From: Gentiana macrophylla
Lineage: Eukaryota > Streptophyta > Magnoliopsida > Gentianales > Gentianaceae
DNA: 64,000 bases
NCBI GenBank assembly: GCA_026214975.1
Contig: CM047817.1
Coordinates: forward strand, 55,548,246 to 55,612,245
Direction of reading: 5' to 3'
A program made the position numbers and the translations under genes. The notes beneath the pieces are model-generated. The model searched no databases. It had not been told where the DNA came from and saw only the letters and a list, made by a program, of their open reading frames with translations. Shown one piece after another: positions 11,440 to 23,640 of the stretch; the stretch's first letter is position 1; every line of letters starts with the position of its first letter.

Positions 11440-12833
11440 TATCAACTTTTTGGTGCATTTGCATTCTTTTTCACTCTCCAATATGCAAGAGGAAACTTAT
11501 TTCCATATTGCTTCTTGTGTCCAGGAACATGCCTTGGTTGGCTTTTTCTAAACACATGATGCATAGATTGAAATGGTTTTTTCTTGTATTTTGGAGGTAC
11601 AACATTCCAATCATCTTCTGAAGGGTAAAGTCTTCCCTTACCTTTCAGTAAGCCTTTGCCTTTAATTGGCTGATTTGATGATTTACTCATCGTTTTCACT
11701 ACATCGGTTTTGACTTTGCCGGTCCAGGATGAGTAGAATAAACCATGGTCTGTCCTTTTCTGAATTTAGGTCCAGTTTTGGTCCTTGATTCAGAATTGTG
11801 TTGTCCATTGTTTCTTTTCTCATCCTAACTGTTGTAGCCAAGACAAGATCTGGATCCAAACCTTTTTGAGGGTTTGTAAGCTGGTGTAATTTGTGGTGCA
11901 GTGGTGCTCTTAACTGGTAGAGATATTTTCTCAGCTGGTCTTTCAACATCAGATGAGTGATCATCTGCTGCATGTTGATCAGTTGAGTGAATTTCCTTAC
12001 TAGTTTGTTCAGCTTTCATTTCATCAAGTTCTTTCTTTAATCTTTTATTTTCCGTTTTCAGATTCTCACATTCTTGTTCCAGAATTTCATGATTTACTTG
12101 AATTTCTTCAAATTTTCTGATGAGATTTTGAATTAGCTTTGCAGAATCTAAGGGGAGAATAGAAGATTGTGCAGTGTCAGATGTGGATGTACTAGATGAT
12201 GACTATGATCTAGATGTTACATCAGTTTAATTAAGTATCAGTGTTTGCAAGATTTATTGTTCCTCTGAGCACTGATGTGATGATATTCCATCTTTCAGGT
12301 AGACCTCTCAATATTTTCAGGCACACTACTTTCTATGGATATATGTGTCCAAGTTGTTGCAGTTCACTGATGATGTTGGAGAATCTGTTGTCCATTTGAT
12401 CAATGGATTCACCTGTCTTCGTTTTAAAATTCTCAAATTTCTATTTTGCAACTGATAATTTATTTTCCTTGAATTCTTCTGATCCTTCATTAATCAATGC
12501 TAATTTATCCCACATCTCCTTTGCTGTTTTGCAATATTTGATTTTCATGCACATATTACTGTCCAGAGTCTTCAAGATCACGTCTTTTGCAACAAAATCT
12601 AGGTTTGCTCTTCTTCTGTCATCCTTGGTCCAATCCTTCTTGAGTTTGTCTATCTCCTTCCCTTGATCTGCTCATGTGGTTACCACAATTGTGATCTTGA
12701 TCGGGCCATCATTAATTACATCCAGCATATCCTTATCAGTTGCTACAAGATGAGATAACATCCTTATTTTATATTCATCAAAGTTATTAACATTGAATAC
12801 AGGTACCTTTGACATGAAATTTGAGGAATCCAT
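11440..12833 (-). pseudogene. Ty1/copia gag remnant (UBN2-type)
   Basis: The minus strand starts at an ATG at 12833 (MDSSNFMSKVPVFNVNNF) and shows the UBN2-type gag blocks in order: FDEYKIRMLSHL and VINDGPIKI (12690-12800), DVILKTLDSNMCMKIKY (about 12540-12610), KFENFKTKTGESIDQMDNRF (about 12390-12450) and LRGLPERWNII (about 12270-12310). A coiled-coil with many Lys/Glu (12000-12150) and a basic C-terminal part (11440-12000) follow. Several stops and frameshifts interrupt it. No protease, integrase or RT follows: the element is cut off at about 11440. Capsid-like function is inferred from the family. It lies behind the PBS and LTR at 12948-14335. Confidence 0.82.
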
Positions 12834-12947
12834 TGAGTACAAATAAGAGATATATTTAGAAAGCACAAATTTAAAAACTACTTTGAAAATATGTGATCTA
12901 CTTGTTACCAGAAATAGATCTGAACAGGTTCTGATACTAGGAACACT

Positions 12948-12960
12948 GCTCCGATACCAA
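12948..12960 (-). other. Primer-binding site of the copia remnant
   Basis: Minus strand TTGGTATCGGAGC, one base off the usual initiator-Met match, one base after the LTR terminus ACAAACA. Confidence 0.8.
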
Positions 12961-12961
12961 T

Positions 12962-14335
12962 TGTTTGTCCTAGAGAAGGGTAAAACTATAGTCAGAGGGG
13001 GTGAATGACTATAGTGGAGTTTCAAAACTTTTCTTATATTTAAAAGCTTTTGGGCAGCGGATAAGTCCCTTCTTTAAATGTTGGTTCAAAGTAGATTATG
13101 CAATCACATATATAGTATGCAATAAAATAAGTGTTGTAAAGTAAATTGCTGAAAGTAAATAGACACAAAGATTTATATTGGTTCAGAGTGGTGTAATCTA
13201 TTAATCCACTCTTCTCCTATGATGATTGGAGGAATTCACTATTATTTTCACAGATACAATAGTTAGATTGTCCTTGACTACACAAGCTTCACAATCTTCA
13301 AGACTATCACTCACTGGCTACAAAAGATTCAGTGACTCAATCTCTATCACTACTCTTTGAGAACAAATCTTTCAGTAGCTATCACAAAGGTTGCAACTCC
13401 TTCTCAGATTCCTCAGATTCAATTGCTTGAGTTGATGTGAATTGGATTCACAAACTTGTGATCAAACTTAGTGCTTGATGTGGAATTTGAGCTCTGATTG
13501 CTGAGTTGATCTCTAAATGTTTCCTTTAAGTACAGATAAAAGCTTTTTCAAATTGACAGAGTTTATTCTTGTTACTTATCAGATTCAATCGTTTTTTTTC
13601 CCTGTCTGTCAATGCCTTCTATATATAGCCTTGATTATCCTTGATTTGATTTTGGTCTGTTGGCTATTTAATGTGGAGAATAATCCTTGATTTAATTCAT
13701 TATTCCCCCTCAATTATATTCTCCTTGATTTCAGTGATCAGATTTCTTTCTCAAACGTCTATCAGAAAATTCGTCCTTGATTGATCCTCAATTGATTGTG
13801 CATTTAATGCTTAATCTTCATAGTATAGAATCTGAACAAGTAAAGTTTACTTGGACGTTCCCTGAACGGTTAAATGATCCTTCTGACTTGGCTGTTTGGT
13901 TCATCCTTCACTGCATTGTTTTCACTCAGCCGATAGTTAGTTCACTCTACCGGTTTATTGCTTTCTTTGATGTTTCAAACTCCTTGTACTTCACTGGTCC
14001 TTAATTTGGGTGAGATCAGTGTACACCATATTTGACAATGTATTCCATCATTTGAGTTATAACTTAGACTTATCCAAGGTCATCGCTGACTTCCTTGGTT
14101 ATAAGTCAGACCATAATGTCTTAATGCTTCTATGCTGGTACTTGGCTGGCTTCACTCTGCCGTATTTCTATTTTACTTTGCCATCCTACCAACTAGTACA
14201 ATTACTTGTCTGACTCAACTTATACAACATGTCAGACTCTAAGTAAAGTCTTATACAGAGATTTGTAACTTATTTCAGGCTTGTTATAACAGCTAGTATG
14301 GCCATCATCAAAACATATTAAAAGTGTTCCAAACA
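12962..14335 (-). repeat. 5' LTR of the copia remnant, 1374 bp
   Basis: On the minus strand it begins TGTTTGGAACACTTTTAATA at 14335 and ends GGACAAACA at 12962. The length and the order LTR, PBS, gag fit a long-LTR copia lineage. The 3' LTR is missing, so the candidate duplication cagta (14336-14340) cannot be confirmed. Plus-strand open frames within it (13777-14213) are not genes. Confidence 0.78.
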
Positions 14336-14341
14336 CAGTAT

Positions 14342-14461
14342 TGGAGTAAGATTGGTGCATATTGGAAAGAGTACAGTGCGGGAAAGTACGTGGCAGGTTC
14401 AAATAAATCGCTTCAGAATCTAGACTGCAATAATGATGATGGATCTAAATTCATTAAATAG
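14342..14461 (+). other. Open segment, possible exon remnant
   Basis: A 39-codon plus-strand stretch containing KIGAYWKEYSAGKYVAGSNK and ending in a stop begins immediately right of the copia LTR. It reads like coding sequence, but I see no start, acceptor or family match. It may belong to a gene split by the copia insertion. Confidence 0.25.
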
Positions 14462-15071
14462 CTATCAACAAGATTATTTTAAAGGACTTCAGGCTGATAT
14501 ATTATCTAGGCGTGGCTTTAATCGGTAGCTTATGTGGTATTTTTCTTTCTTTTCATCTAATTTATAACCTTTTTTTACTAAAACATGAAGATTATGTTTG
14601 CTTTTGGGTTGTGTGACTGTGCTTTTATGTAATGTGACTACTACTTGGAAAAATATCATTTTGTCGCTAGGCTTTTTTTATTGGATTGTTCTATGCTAAA
14701 TCAATCGAGCAAATGCATTTATCGGATGAATCTTTCTTGCACCCTTTGACATTTTAATTTAAATTATTCAATCCAAATAAAAAATAAAATATTGTATTGA
14801 AGAAGAACAACATAACACTATTTTTTAACATATTTTTTTATTAACGAAAACTGGAAAAAAAAATTACAATAGACGAACCAGCCCGTTTTTATAAAGTTAA
14901 CATCTTGGCACCTAATCACGCCTCATTAAAACCTCTTAGCGGCAAAATTTACCAAGAGGAAAGAGTACGGCTATTCAGTGCTGAGTCAAATTCAAAAATA
15001 AAGACATACTGATTTATTAAAACAAAACACAAAAATTTAAAACAACGGAAGATATTCATAACCATCAAACT
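14462..15071. other. Probable 3' flank of the PIF/Harbinger element
   Basis: No gene. Minus-strand sequence downstream of the transposase stop contains 'gtactctttcctcttgg' and 'aggttttaatgaggcg' (about 14920-14970), words I associate with plant transposon tails. A left TIR matching the right one (40220-40244) was looked for and not found. Confidence 0.35.
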
Positions 15072-15192
15072 TTACGTTTGACTATATAAATTCCATAGAT
15101 TCTTGACTAGATCTTCTTGTAGTTGTTTATGCACGGTTCGATCTCTAATCTCACTGTCTGAATGAAAGAACTAAATTCTAGAATACAAGTTT
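15072..15192 (-). pseudogene. C-terminal piece of the PIF/Harbinger transposase
   Basis: The minus strand reads EIRDRTVHKQLQEDLVKNLW then a few residues and a stop at 15072, the usual C-terminus of plant PIF transposases. It is separated from the rest of the gene (38740-39921) by the 23.5-kb gypsy insertion, whose GTGAT duplication lies at 15193-15197. Confidence 0.75.
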
Positions 15193-15197
15193 GTGAT

Positions 15198-17311
15198 TGT
15201 AATATTCCGATTTTCGGGAAAGCGCAGACGTGTCATTTTGCGAAAACGAAATATTATTATTTCTTTTCTTTTATTGGATTTAAGTATTTTATCAATTATT
15301 TATACATAATTTTCGAGTATGTGTATATATAATTAAGGGATTAATTCTGATTTTGGTAATTAAAGGACAAATAAGGAAAAAGGGATTTATGGGAAATTTG
15401 TATTTAAGGGAAAATTAACACACAATAATCCCATAACCTAATCAAATCAGAAATTCAGCATGTGTGCCTTCTTTCTCTGCGCAATTTGGAGGAAGAAAGA
15501 GGCCAAGAGAGTTTTCACAAATTCTAAGAGATAGCTTAATCGTTTTCAGATCAGACGAGAGCTTTGGAATCGTCGTGAGAAGGACATCGTTTGGTCATCA
15601 GAGTTTGGGAGTTGCAGCAGATTTTCTGAGGCTGTTTAGATCGGTTTTTGTGGCTGCAATTAGGTAAGAAACTCTTCCTATGACTTCAGTTATGATTCGT
15701 AAAGTTTAGATTATGTTTTGAGACGTGTAGATTCTAGTAAAAGATGTGTTTCGTTGATCAAGGACCCTAGGTAAATCATGGGATGATGAGATATGTTTAC
15801 TACGTTTTACTGTGCTGAAAACGATGTTAATTAGGTTAGAATCGGTTCAAAAATCGAGTTTGATGATTTTAGCGTTTTGGGAAAAACCCAGGCGGACGGG
15901 CGTCTGCAATAGGCGGACGGGCGTCCGAGACCCTAGTAGCCCAGACGGGCATTTGCAATAGGCAGACGGGCGTCTGAGGTTAGATTTTTTATTCAGGATG
16001 TAGCTGTTTTTGGGGGACGGGCGTTTGGGGTTTAGTGGACGGGCGTCTGATACGGACGGGCATCCACGGGAGGTCAAACGGGGGTCTACCCTGTTTTGCT
16101 TTGTTTTTACGGTTTTATCATTCTAGTTTGGTTTTGGGTTTTGTAAGCACACTATTAAAGTTTTCAACCCTTAATTTATGATATGATAACATTGTATAAA
16201 CATAAACAAGCCTGAATTGAGCTTCTGATTCGTTCAGTTAAAACACCGAATGTACTCTTAAAGGGAGTTGAAGTTCGGATCCGTCGGAAGAGCATGATAG
16301 GCTTGTGATTTGATGAATTAGTATTCATCAATGTCTGTGTAATTGCTAGGTCTTGTTAATGTCTTGTGGTCTAGGAAGAGAATAGTTAATGTGAGGGAGG
16401 TTAATTGAAAACACTTAGGTGTCTAGTTAATCATCCTAATAATACGTACTTGACTAGTAAAAGATTAAACAACATGTCTCTCTTGGATAGGCACCAGTCT
16501 ATATCACGATGTATGCCTACCTCTGAAGGTGGAAGAACTCCGTAGGTCAACAAAACCCTAAGTACGGAGGGACTCCGCTGAGATGTGCGTACTATCGGAG
16601 TCTACCTTTTCTAGACTTCGTGGATATTGGTGTGATCCACTAATATGTTGCCTAGAATATCCCCAGCTTGGATATGCGTAGTGCCCTTGAGTGCGGTTGT
16701 AACATAGATAAGTTAAGTAGGAACGTTTAGTCAATTCATGTTGACGGACATGGAGTGAACCCTAGATTGAGTCGGTCACACATAATCAACTAAACTTTTA
16801 ATTATCTTTACTTTATAAATTATAGTTGTTGTCATAGCTTCTCTTTCTTATTAAGTACGTTGTACTTACCTCAAATGCATGTTTTCTATATGTTTGGGGG
16901 TGAGAAGACGAACAGGTTGATATTGTTTACGAGGAGGAGTTCGATGATGACGTTTGAAGACGCCTCATTGAAGAATTTACATTTATTCTTTATTTATTCT
17001 TCGTTAGATTGTTTTAGACTGTTGGTCTTTCGAGACTTGTAGCACCGTTATGTTTTTTTTGGAAGAATATCATACCTTTCGTTTGGATTTCGTATTTTCC
17101 CTTGAATGTAATAAGTTACATTTCCATCTTTAGATGTTGTTTCTATTCTTGGATGTTTGGAAATTTTATACCCGAGTCTTTTGCTTCCGTTTGCTTGTTT
17201 TTTATACGACGTAGTAGAAACTTACGTATGAAATGAATTTACTTTTATTTTATACGTGCCGAACGTTCCTTTTCCGGATAAGGACTCGGTGTCCGGGAAC
17301 GGGGCTTTACA
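15198..17311 (+). repeat. LTR copy A, left end (2114 bp)
   Basis: Runs from TGTAATATTCCGATTTTC to GGGGCTTTACA. It has the same length as the A copy at 32786-34899. It contains the full motif cluster at 15889-16085. The last bases of this copy are followed by GTTTACGTGTC, the A-B junction. Confidence 0.93.
15889..16085. repeat. Cluster of GACGGGCGTC-type motifs in LTR copy A
   Basis: Seven clear units of (C/A/G)GACGGGCGTCTG type lie in under 200 bp, spaced irregularly. The copies at 17976-18115 (four units), 33478-33680 (seven to eight) and 35570-35730 (five to six) match in order with deletions. They are GC-rich islands in an AT-rich LTR and occur with an 'aggatgtagctg' block. Confidence 0.85.
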
Positions 17312-19338
17312 GTTTACGTGTCATTTTGCGAAAACGAAATATTATTATTTCTTTTCTTTTATTGGAGTTAAGTATTTTATCAATTATTTATACAAAATTT
17401 TCGAGTATGTGTATATATAATTAAGGGATTAATTCTGATTTTGGTAATTAAAGGACAATTAAGGAAAAAAGGATTTATGGGAAATTGGTATTTAAGGGAA
17501 AATTAACACACAATAATCTCATAACCTAATCAAATGAAATTCAGGGTGTGTGCCTTCTTTCTCTACGCAATATGGAGGAAGAAAGAGGCCAAGAGAGTTT
17601 TCACAAATTCTAAGAGATAGCTTAATCGTTTTCAAATCAAACGAGAGCTTTGGAATCGTCGTGAGAAGGACATCGTTTGGTCATCAGAGTTTGGGAGTTG
17701 CAGCAAATTTTCTGAGGCTATTTAGATCAGTTTTTGTGGCTGCAATTAGTTAAGAAACTCTTCCTATGACTTCGGTTATGATTCGTAAAGTTTAGATTAT
17801 GTTTTGAGACGTGTAGATTCTAGTAAAAGATGTGTTTCGTTGATCAAGGACCCTAGGTAAATATTGGGATGATGAGATATGTTTACTACGTTTTACTGTG
17901 CTGAAAACGATGTTAATTAGGTTAGAATCGGTTCAGAAATCGAGTTTTGACGATTTTAGCGTTTTGGGAAAAACCCAGGCGGACGGGCGTCCGAGACCCT
18001 AGTATCCTAGACGGGCGTTTGCAATAGGCAGACGGGCGTCTGAGGTTAGATTTTTGATTCAGGATGTAGCTGTTTTTGGCGGATGGGCGTCCACGGGAGG
18101 TCAAACGGGCTTCTGCCTTGTTTTTCCTTGTTTTTACGGTTTTATCATTCTAGTTTGGTTTTGGGTTTTGTAAGCACACTATTAAAGTTTTCAACCCTTA
18201 ATTTGTGATATGATAACATTGTGTAAACATAAACAAGCCTGAATTGAGCTTCTGATTCATTCAGTTAAAACACCGAATGTACTCTTAAAGGGAGTTGAAG
18301 TTCGGATCCGTCGGAAGAGCATGATAGGCTTGTGCTTTGATGAATTAGAATTCATCAAGGTCTGTGTAATTGCTAGGTCTTGTTAATGTCTAGTGGTCTA
18401 GGAAGAGAATAGTTAATGTGAGGGAGGTTAATTGAAAACACTTAGGTGGCTAGTTAATCATCCTAATAATACGTACTTGACTAGTAAAAGATTAAACAAC
18501 ATGTCTCTCTTGGATAGGAACCAGTCTATATCGCGATGTATGCCTACCTCTGAAGGTGGAGGAACTCCGTAGGTCAACAAAACCCTAAGTACGGAGGGAC
18601 TCCGCTGAGATGTGCGTACTATCGGAGTCTACCTTTTCTAGACTTCATGGATATTGGTGTGATCCACTAATATGTTGCCTAGAATATCCCCAGCTTGGAT
18701 ATTCGTAGTGCCCTTGAGTGCGGTTGTAACATAGATAAGTTAAGTAGGAACGTTTAGTCAATTCATGTTCATGGACATGGAGTGAACCCTAGATTGAGTC
18801 GGTCACACATAATCAACTAAACTTTTAATTATCTTTACTTTATAAATTATAGTTGTTGTCATAGCTTCTCTTTCTTATTAAGTACGTTGTACTTACCTCA
18901 AATGCATGTTTTCTATGTGTTTGGGGGTGAGAAGACGAACAGGTTGATATTGTTTACGAGGAGGAGTTCGATGATGGCGTTTGAAGACTCCTCATTGAAG
19001 AATTTACATTTATTCTTTATTTATTCTTCGTTAGATTGTTTTAGACTGTTGGACTTTCGAGACTTGTAGCACTGTTACGTTTCTTTTGGAAGAATATCAT
19101 ACCTTTCGTTTGGATTTCGTATTTTCCCTTGAATGTAATAAGTTACATTTCCATCTTTAGATGTTGTTTCTATTCTTGGATGTTTGGAAATTTTATACCC
19201 GAGTCTTTTGCTTCCGTTTGCTTGTTTTTGATACGACGTAGTAGAGGCTTACGTATGAAATGAATTTACTTTTATTTTATACGTGCCGAACGTTCCTTTT
19301 CCGGATAAGGACTCGGTGTCCGAGAACGGGGCGTTACA
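17312..19338 (+). repeat. LTR copy B, left end (5'-truncated)
   Basis: Homologous to copy A from ACGTGTCATTTTGCG (17316) to GGGGCGTTACA (19338). The first 35 or so bases of the LTR, including the TGTAATATTCC terminus, are missing and replaced by GTTT. It lacks a 21-bp motif unit that both A copies have. The PBS follows directly. Confidence 0.92.
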
Positions 19339-19340
19339 GT

Positions 19341-19357
19341 TGGTATCAGAGAGAAGC
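19341..19357 (+). other. Primer-binding site of the chromovirus
   Basis: TGGTATCAGAGAGAAGC two bases after the LTR terminus TTACA; matches initiator-Met tRNA type priming. Confidence 0.88.
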
Positions 19358-19435
19358 ATCTTTTAGGCTTCCTTTCTTTAAGATAAGTTTTCTCTAGACC
19401 GTTTAGTAACGTTCTGGTTTTCTTTGATCATCAGG

Positions 19436-19637
19436 ATGGTGTTCACGAGAACTGGAGTGGGTGCGGAGACTTCCAGAGTTCGACGGGAAAGTCCAACACC
19501 GGTCGTAGGAGGCGGTGTTGTGAGGCAGATTCCACCACCCCAGCGGAGTTTATCACCACCACCTCGTACCGCGACACCCACCCCCTCGTACCGCGACACC
19601 CACCCCAAGGTCTCAGCAGGGTTTGTCACCGAGACCT
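19436..19637 (+). pseudogene. Chromovirus gag, N-terminal part before the Athila-like insertion
   Basis: The ATG at 19436 (MVFTRTGVGAETSRVRRES) opens a proline-rich leader. A 22-bp tandem duplication (units 19563-19584 and 19585-19606) shifts the frame. Downstream of it the frame that matches the rest of gag (27934 onward) is a different one. GACCT at 19633-19637 is the left copy of the target duplication of the nested element. Confidence 0.8.
19563..19606. repeat. 22-bp tandem duplication in gag
   Basis: The unit beginning ctcgtaccgcgacacc occurs twice head to tail. Because 22 is not a multiple of three it breaks the gag frame. Confidence 0.9.
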
Positions 19638-21364
19638 TGATTGCGGTCTGATCAGGTTATAAATTTATTTTACTTGACCACCAAATACTAGCAATAGCAC
19701 TAGGTACATCATAGCATAGCGATGGTGAATCAAGGTCGGTCCTCGGGGAATCAAAATGTGGACCCTAGGTTTAAATAATTAACTCACCTAATTCGTTATT
19801 GGACAACGATCTAAGACCAACATAAAAGACAAAATAAGATAAACAAACTCAAACTTAAAAAAACAAACGTAATTAACCTTCCAATTACCAACGTTATCGA
19901 TCGGACCAAGACAACTTATATAAATTAACTTAACTCATTAATCGTCAATCTGGTTTGTATTCATACTTATTTGGCTACGGGAGTCATCCTTAACTTGACT
20001 TAGCACCGGTTAGATTACTAGATCAACGTGGTATTGTTACGTGACTTCACCTTTTGGGTTTCCATCTCATATAACTCACACGCTCATTACTCTAAGGATG
20101 CCGATATTAACCGTACACCTCGCTTAGGCAACATTCCTATGGTTAGGCGTACTTTCCTAAACGATCGCTCAAGCCCTCGCCCTATTAACAATTACTTGGT
20201 ATAGTTTCTTGTTAATCTACGATTTACGTATGACTAGGTGTCGACAATTCCCAAAGACAAAACTAATCTAGATCTTCTTTGAAAGTCCCGAAAGATCGTT
20301 CATGAGCCGAACTAGGCGTCTTATATTGGTATTTCCTAATAATACGCTAATGAAAAAGCGACGAGCGACGTAGCCGTAGCCATACCTCTTGAGAAAGTAA
20401 ATTCAACTAGGTTAAACCCACCATAAAGACGTGGCGGACTTAATCGACAAAATTAGGGCTCGATCGACCGAGTAAAGGGGCTCGGTCGATCGAACGACTT
20501 TGCTCGGTCACCCGGACGAATTCAACCCTAATTACATCCTAGAAATAACCTCTCAAAGTGTTTCCTTATACGTAAGCAGTTAAACAAACAATTCATACAT
20601 CACTTATATAAACTATCATAGATACACATTAATTAAATCAAGTAGAGTCATGAATAAATCTAGATTATGGCGTAGGTCATGGGATCTCATTGACAAGGTG
20701 TCACCACCACCTAACGTCATAGCCGAGAATCACATCATCTAGCTATGTTTAATTAATTCAAACGATAAGAACGTAATTGGAAGAATTAATTACTTGAAAA
20801 TAAAACATGAAGATTAAGGGCTTACATTGTTGCAAATTACTAACTTTTGAAAAACTCTCAATTTGTTGTGCTCTTTTATGAATGATTGAATCAATGTATG
20901 AATGTCTACATAATACTAATGACAATGTGTTTATATAGAGCTCAAAACCGACTTAGAAACCGACTAAGGATCGGATTCCCTAAACCCTAACCGACTTAAG
21001 TAATATGCTGGACTCTGCTGGGCTTTAAGTCCACTCGGTCGACCGAATAGCTGGGCTCGGTCGGCCGAGCCTTCACTGCTTCTGGGCTCCGTCTTCTATC
21101 TTTCTATTTGGGCTCTGCATTGTCACGGATCTTTAATTCCTTCTCCGTAGTCCGTCCATAATGCTCACTTTGTATTTATCATACAAAAACATAGTTTGTA
21201 ATACCAAATACTTGATAAATTACCGAAATGCATAATAATAAATCGTAACACGGGGTATATCTAAATTAGGCACTTAATGACTTATTATCACTCTCTTAAG
21301 GTTATTTCACATCAAAATCAAGGGTAAAGATTGCAGAATAATGGGTACAAATCGACCGTCATCA
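19638..21364 (-). repeat. 3' LTR of the Athila-like element (1727 bp)
   Basis: Aligns throughout with 26208-27933, with scattered single-base differences. Contains CTCGGTCGACCGAG-type words at about 20459-20510 and 21032-21070. Confidence 0.92.
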
Positions 21365-21377
21365 ACTGCCCCCCACT
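21365..21377 (-). other. Polypurine tract of the Athila-like element
   Basis: Minus strand AGTGGGGGGCAGT directly before the 3' LTR. Confidence 0.8.
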
Positions 21378-22700
21378 TAGCCTTTGATCGTCCCGATCAA
21401 AGTATTAACAAGTTATTCCCCATATGATCATTTTCCAGTGGTCACACCATACTCACACAAGAAACCCGAATCAACTCATACTATATATGCTAATAAGATA
21501 TCCATTATTCACTACTCGGTATGAATCGAAGTGATGTGTGCACATGCATTGGTTTTATAAATGTGGCATGATTAATGGTTATGCCAACTTTGAATTCTCA
21601 AGTCCCACCATCATCAGCATTCCTCTGCTTAAGCCTCGCAATGGGTAAAGCACTAGAACAATAAGCAAGAATATATCTATACGGTTTTTGGACTTGGAGA
21701 CCGAGTACTACTCAAAGCCTCTTAAGAGTTGAATCAATTCTTCACATTTTTCAAATACTACAAATCTCAAGGAAGAAAACTTTTTAAAGTATCCCCCTAT
21801 CTTAGATCAAATATAGCAATGAATATTACCACAAGCGCAAGGCTACTTTGGTAATTGACTACAAGCCCAGTGTTTAGCTCATTGGTAAAACAGATATATC
21901 TCAAGCTTATTATTCCGCTTTTGTAGCTAGAAGATTAAGAATACATCGACGATAAGTATTGATTACCAGCGAGCACAACCCATTATCTATGCAATGTACA
22001 CATATATTTCCATTTTTTGATAAGCGTGGTAAATGTTGATTCATATTTTGAGTAATCAAATAATAAATAACTACTTGCAACTTATAATATGAATATCTTT
22101 AAGCTTACTGAAATTATATCGCACGAGTATAACATGACCACGTACTAACAAAATATGGTTCCTACCTTATTAAATACAAAATTCGGGAATTCACAAAAGA
22201 TAAGTGTGATTGTAAGTGTAAAAGTTTTAAATTTACTCATTATTTGATATACAAACTTATTCAAGTATGCTAAATGAGCTAAGTGACTCATACCCCCCAC
22301 TTAAACTATGCATTGTCCTCAATGTATAAAAATAAGAACAAGGAACTTAGCTCTGGAATAAGTGCGGGAGTTGAACAAGTCTTGATGAACTCCGGAGAAT
22401 TTTAACAGACAAATACAGTTACCAACTGCAATAAAATGCAACCTCTGCAACAAACATCTTTAACAAAAACTTGGAACTCGTTACAGGGTTAGTCCAAAAA
22501 AATATAATCATATCAAATGGACTGTAAAAGGTATAATAATTGCCTTAAACATATTTAAGCCCATACTTAATAATTATAGTGAAAATAATGCACAAATATC
22601 CAACACATTAAATAAGACAAATTTTATTCATTAGGGAAATTCAAAACGAACTCCATACAACACGACTTAACTTATTGGTACACCGAAATCAAAAATAAAA
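21378..22700. other. No gene recognised; interior of the Athila-like element
   Basis: AT-rich, stop-dense sequence between the polypurine tract and the 3' ORF remnant; nothing codes convincingly. Confidence 0.5.
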
Positions 22701-22739
22701 ACACATTGATAAAGAGAAAATTAATAGATTAACACAGAT

Positions 22740-23640
22740 GCTTAGTCCGAAGGTATATCGTTCGGATCAACGAAAGCTAATGGAAGAACATTGGGATCCG
22801 CTTCAGGAAAATCTTGGAATTGCGCATCGTCATCACCTGGACCGTGATCATCAGTTTGCACAAGAGGTGGTGGTGCGAGAATCCAAAGATAGGATAGGCA
22901 TGGGCCTGACATGGGAGTCACTGCCTAGCACTGGGCACTCAGCCGCCTCACATAATGAAGTGATCAATGAACCATAAGGCAGCATGTGTCTAGGCTTGCG
23001 GGCATCGGCAGTCATCTCAAAACGCATCGGTGCCCCAATATTAACAGCCATCCTCTCGCTTCAACCAATACATCGGCAGTAGCATGTGCATAATAAAGCT
23101 GTAGACACATGCTTGGCCGAATAATGTTAGAACGGATAAGCCTATGTAAGCACTTATCTTCCCACCGCCTAAAGTATGGCTCCTCAAAAGTGCGAGCAAC
23201 TTCCCTATTGTCCATGCTATCCCGAGATGGGCACCAACCCCTCCAACCATGCATCAGACTCATCAAATGTCACTGTGTACTCTGGCTCCTCCTCCGGGTA
23301 TCGAGACCATAATAATTATTAAGAGTCCCGGAGTAATTACAATGGATTTGCCACGAACCTGGACTAAATTCGCGTGTGGGTGCATGCGTAAATAAGAATA
23401 AAACTCTCTTACCCGATCGACATTAACTTGGCGGTGGCGCAACAACCTCTTGCCCGCGATAATACTCCACTAGATCGAACGACTCTTGACCACGGTTGGT
23501 CAAATCTAATCCCGAGCCCGGTGTACCGCTAATTGTTGAAGAAATTCGATAAACCGAAAATACCTCTTGGCTAGCAAATTGCGGTACCCGTTGATCAAGG
23601 GTATGGCATCGTTGATCGCTACAAAGCGTGCGGAGGATCG
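22740..23640 (-). pseudogene. 3' ORF of the Athila-like element (env-position / plant transposon protein type)
   Basis: Minus-strand pieces in shifting frames give REFYSYLRMHPHANLVQVRG followed by a KSIVITPGLL block (about 23310-23430), then FEEPYFRRWEDKCLHRLIRS and LYYAHATADVLVEARG (about 23060-23190). These match, by eye, the conserved run of the Athila 3' ORF and related 'putative plant transposon protein' sequences. Their role is unknown; the 'env-like' label reflects position only. Stops and frameshifts make it non-functional. Confidence 0.6.

Noticed and set aside
15847..18104. Minus-strand open frames across the motif cluster of the LTRs (also 33456-33665), with RRPSAYCKRPS-like text
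   Set aside because: They arise because the repeated GACGGGCGTC word happens to be open on that strand; frames start and stop at different places in each copy and there is no other coding sign.
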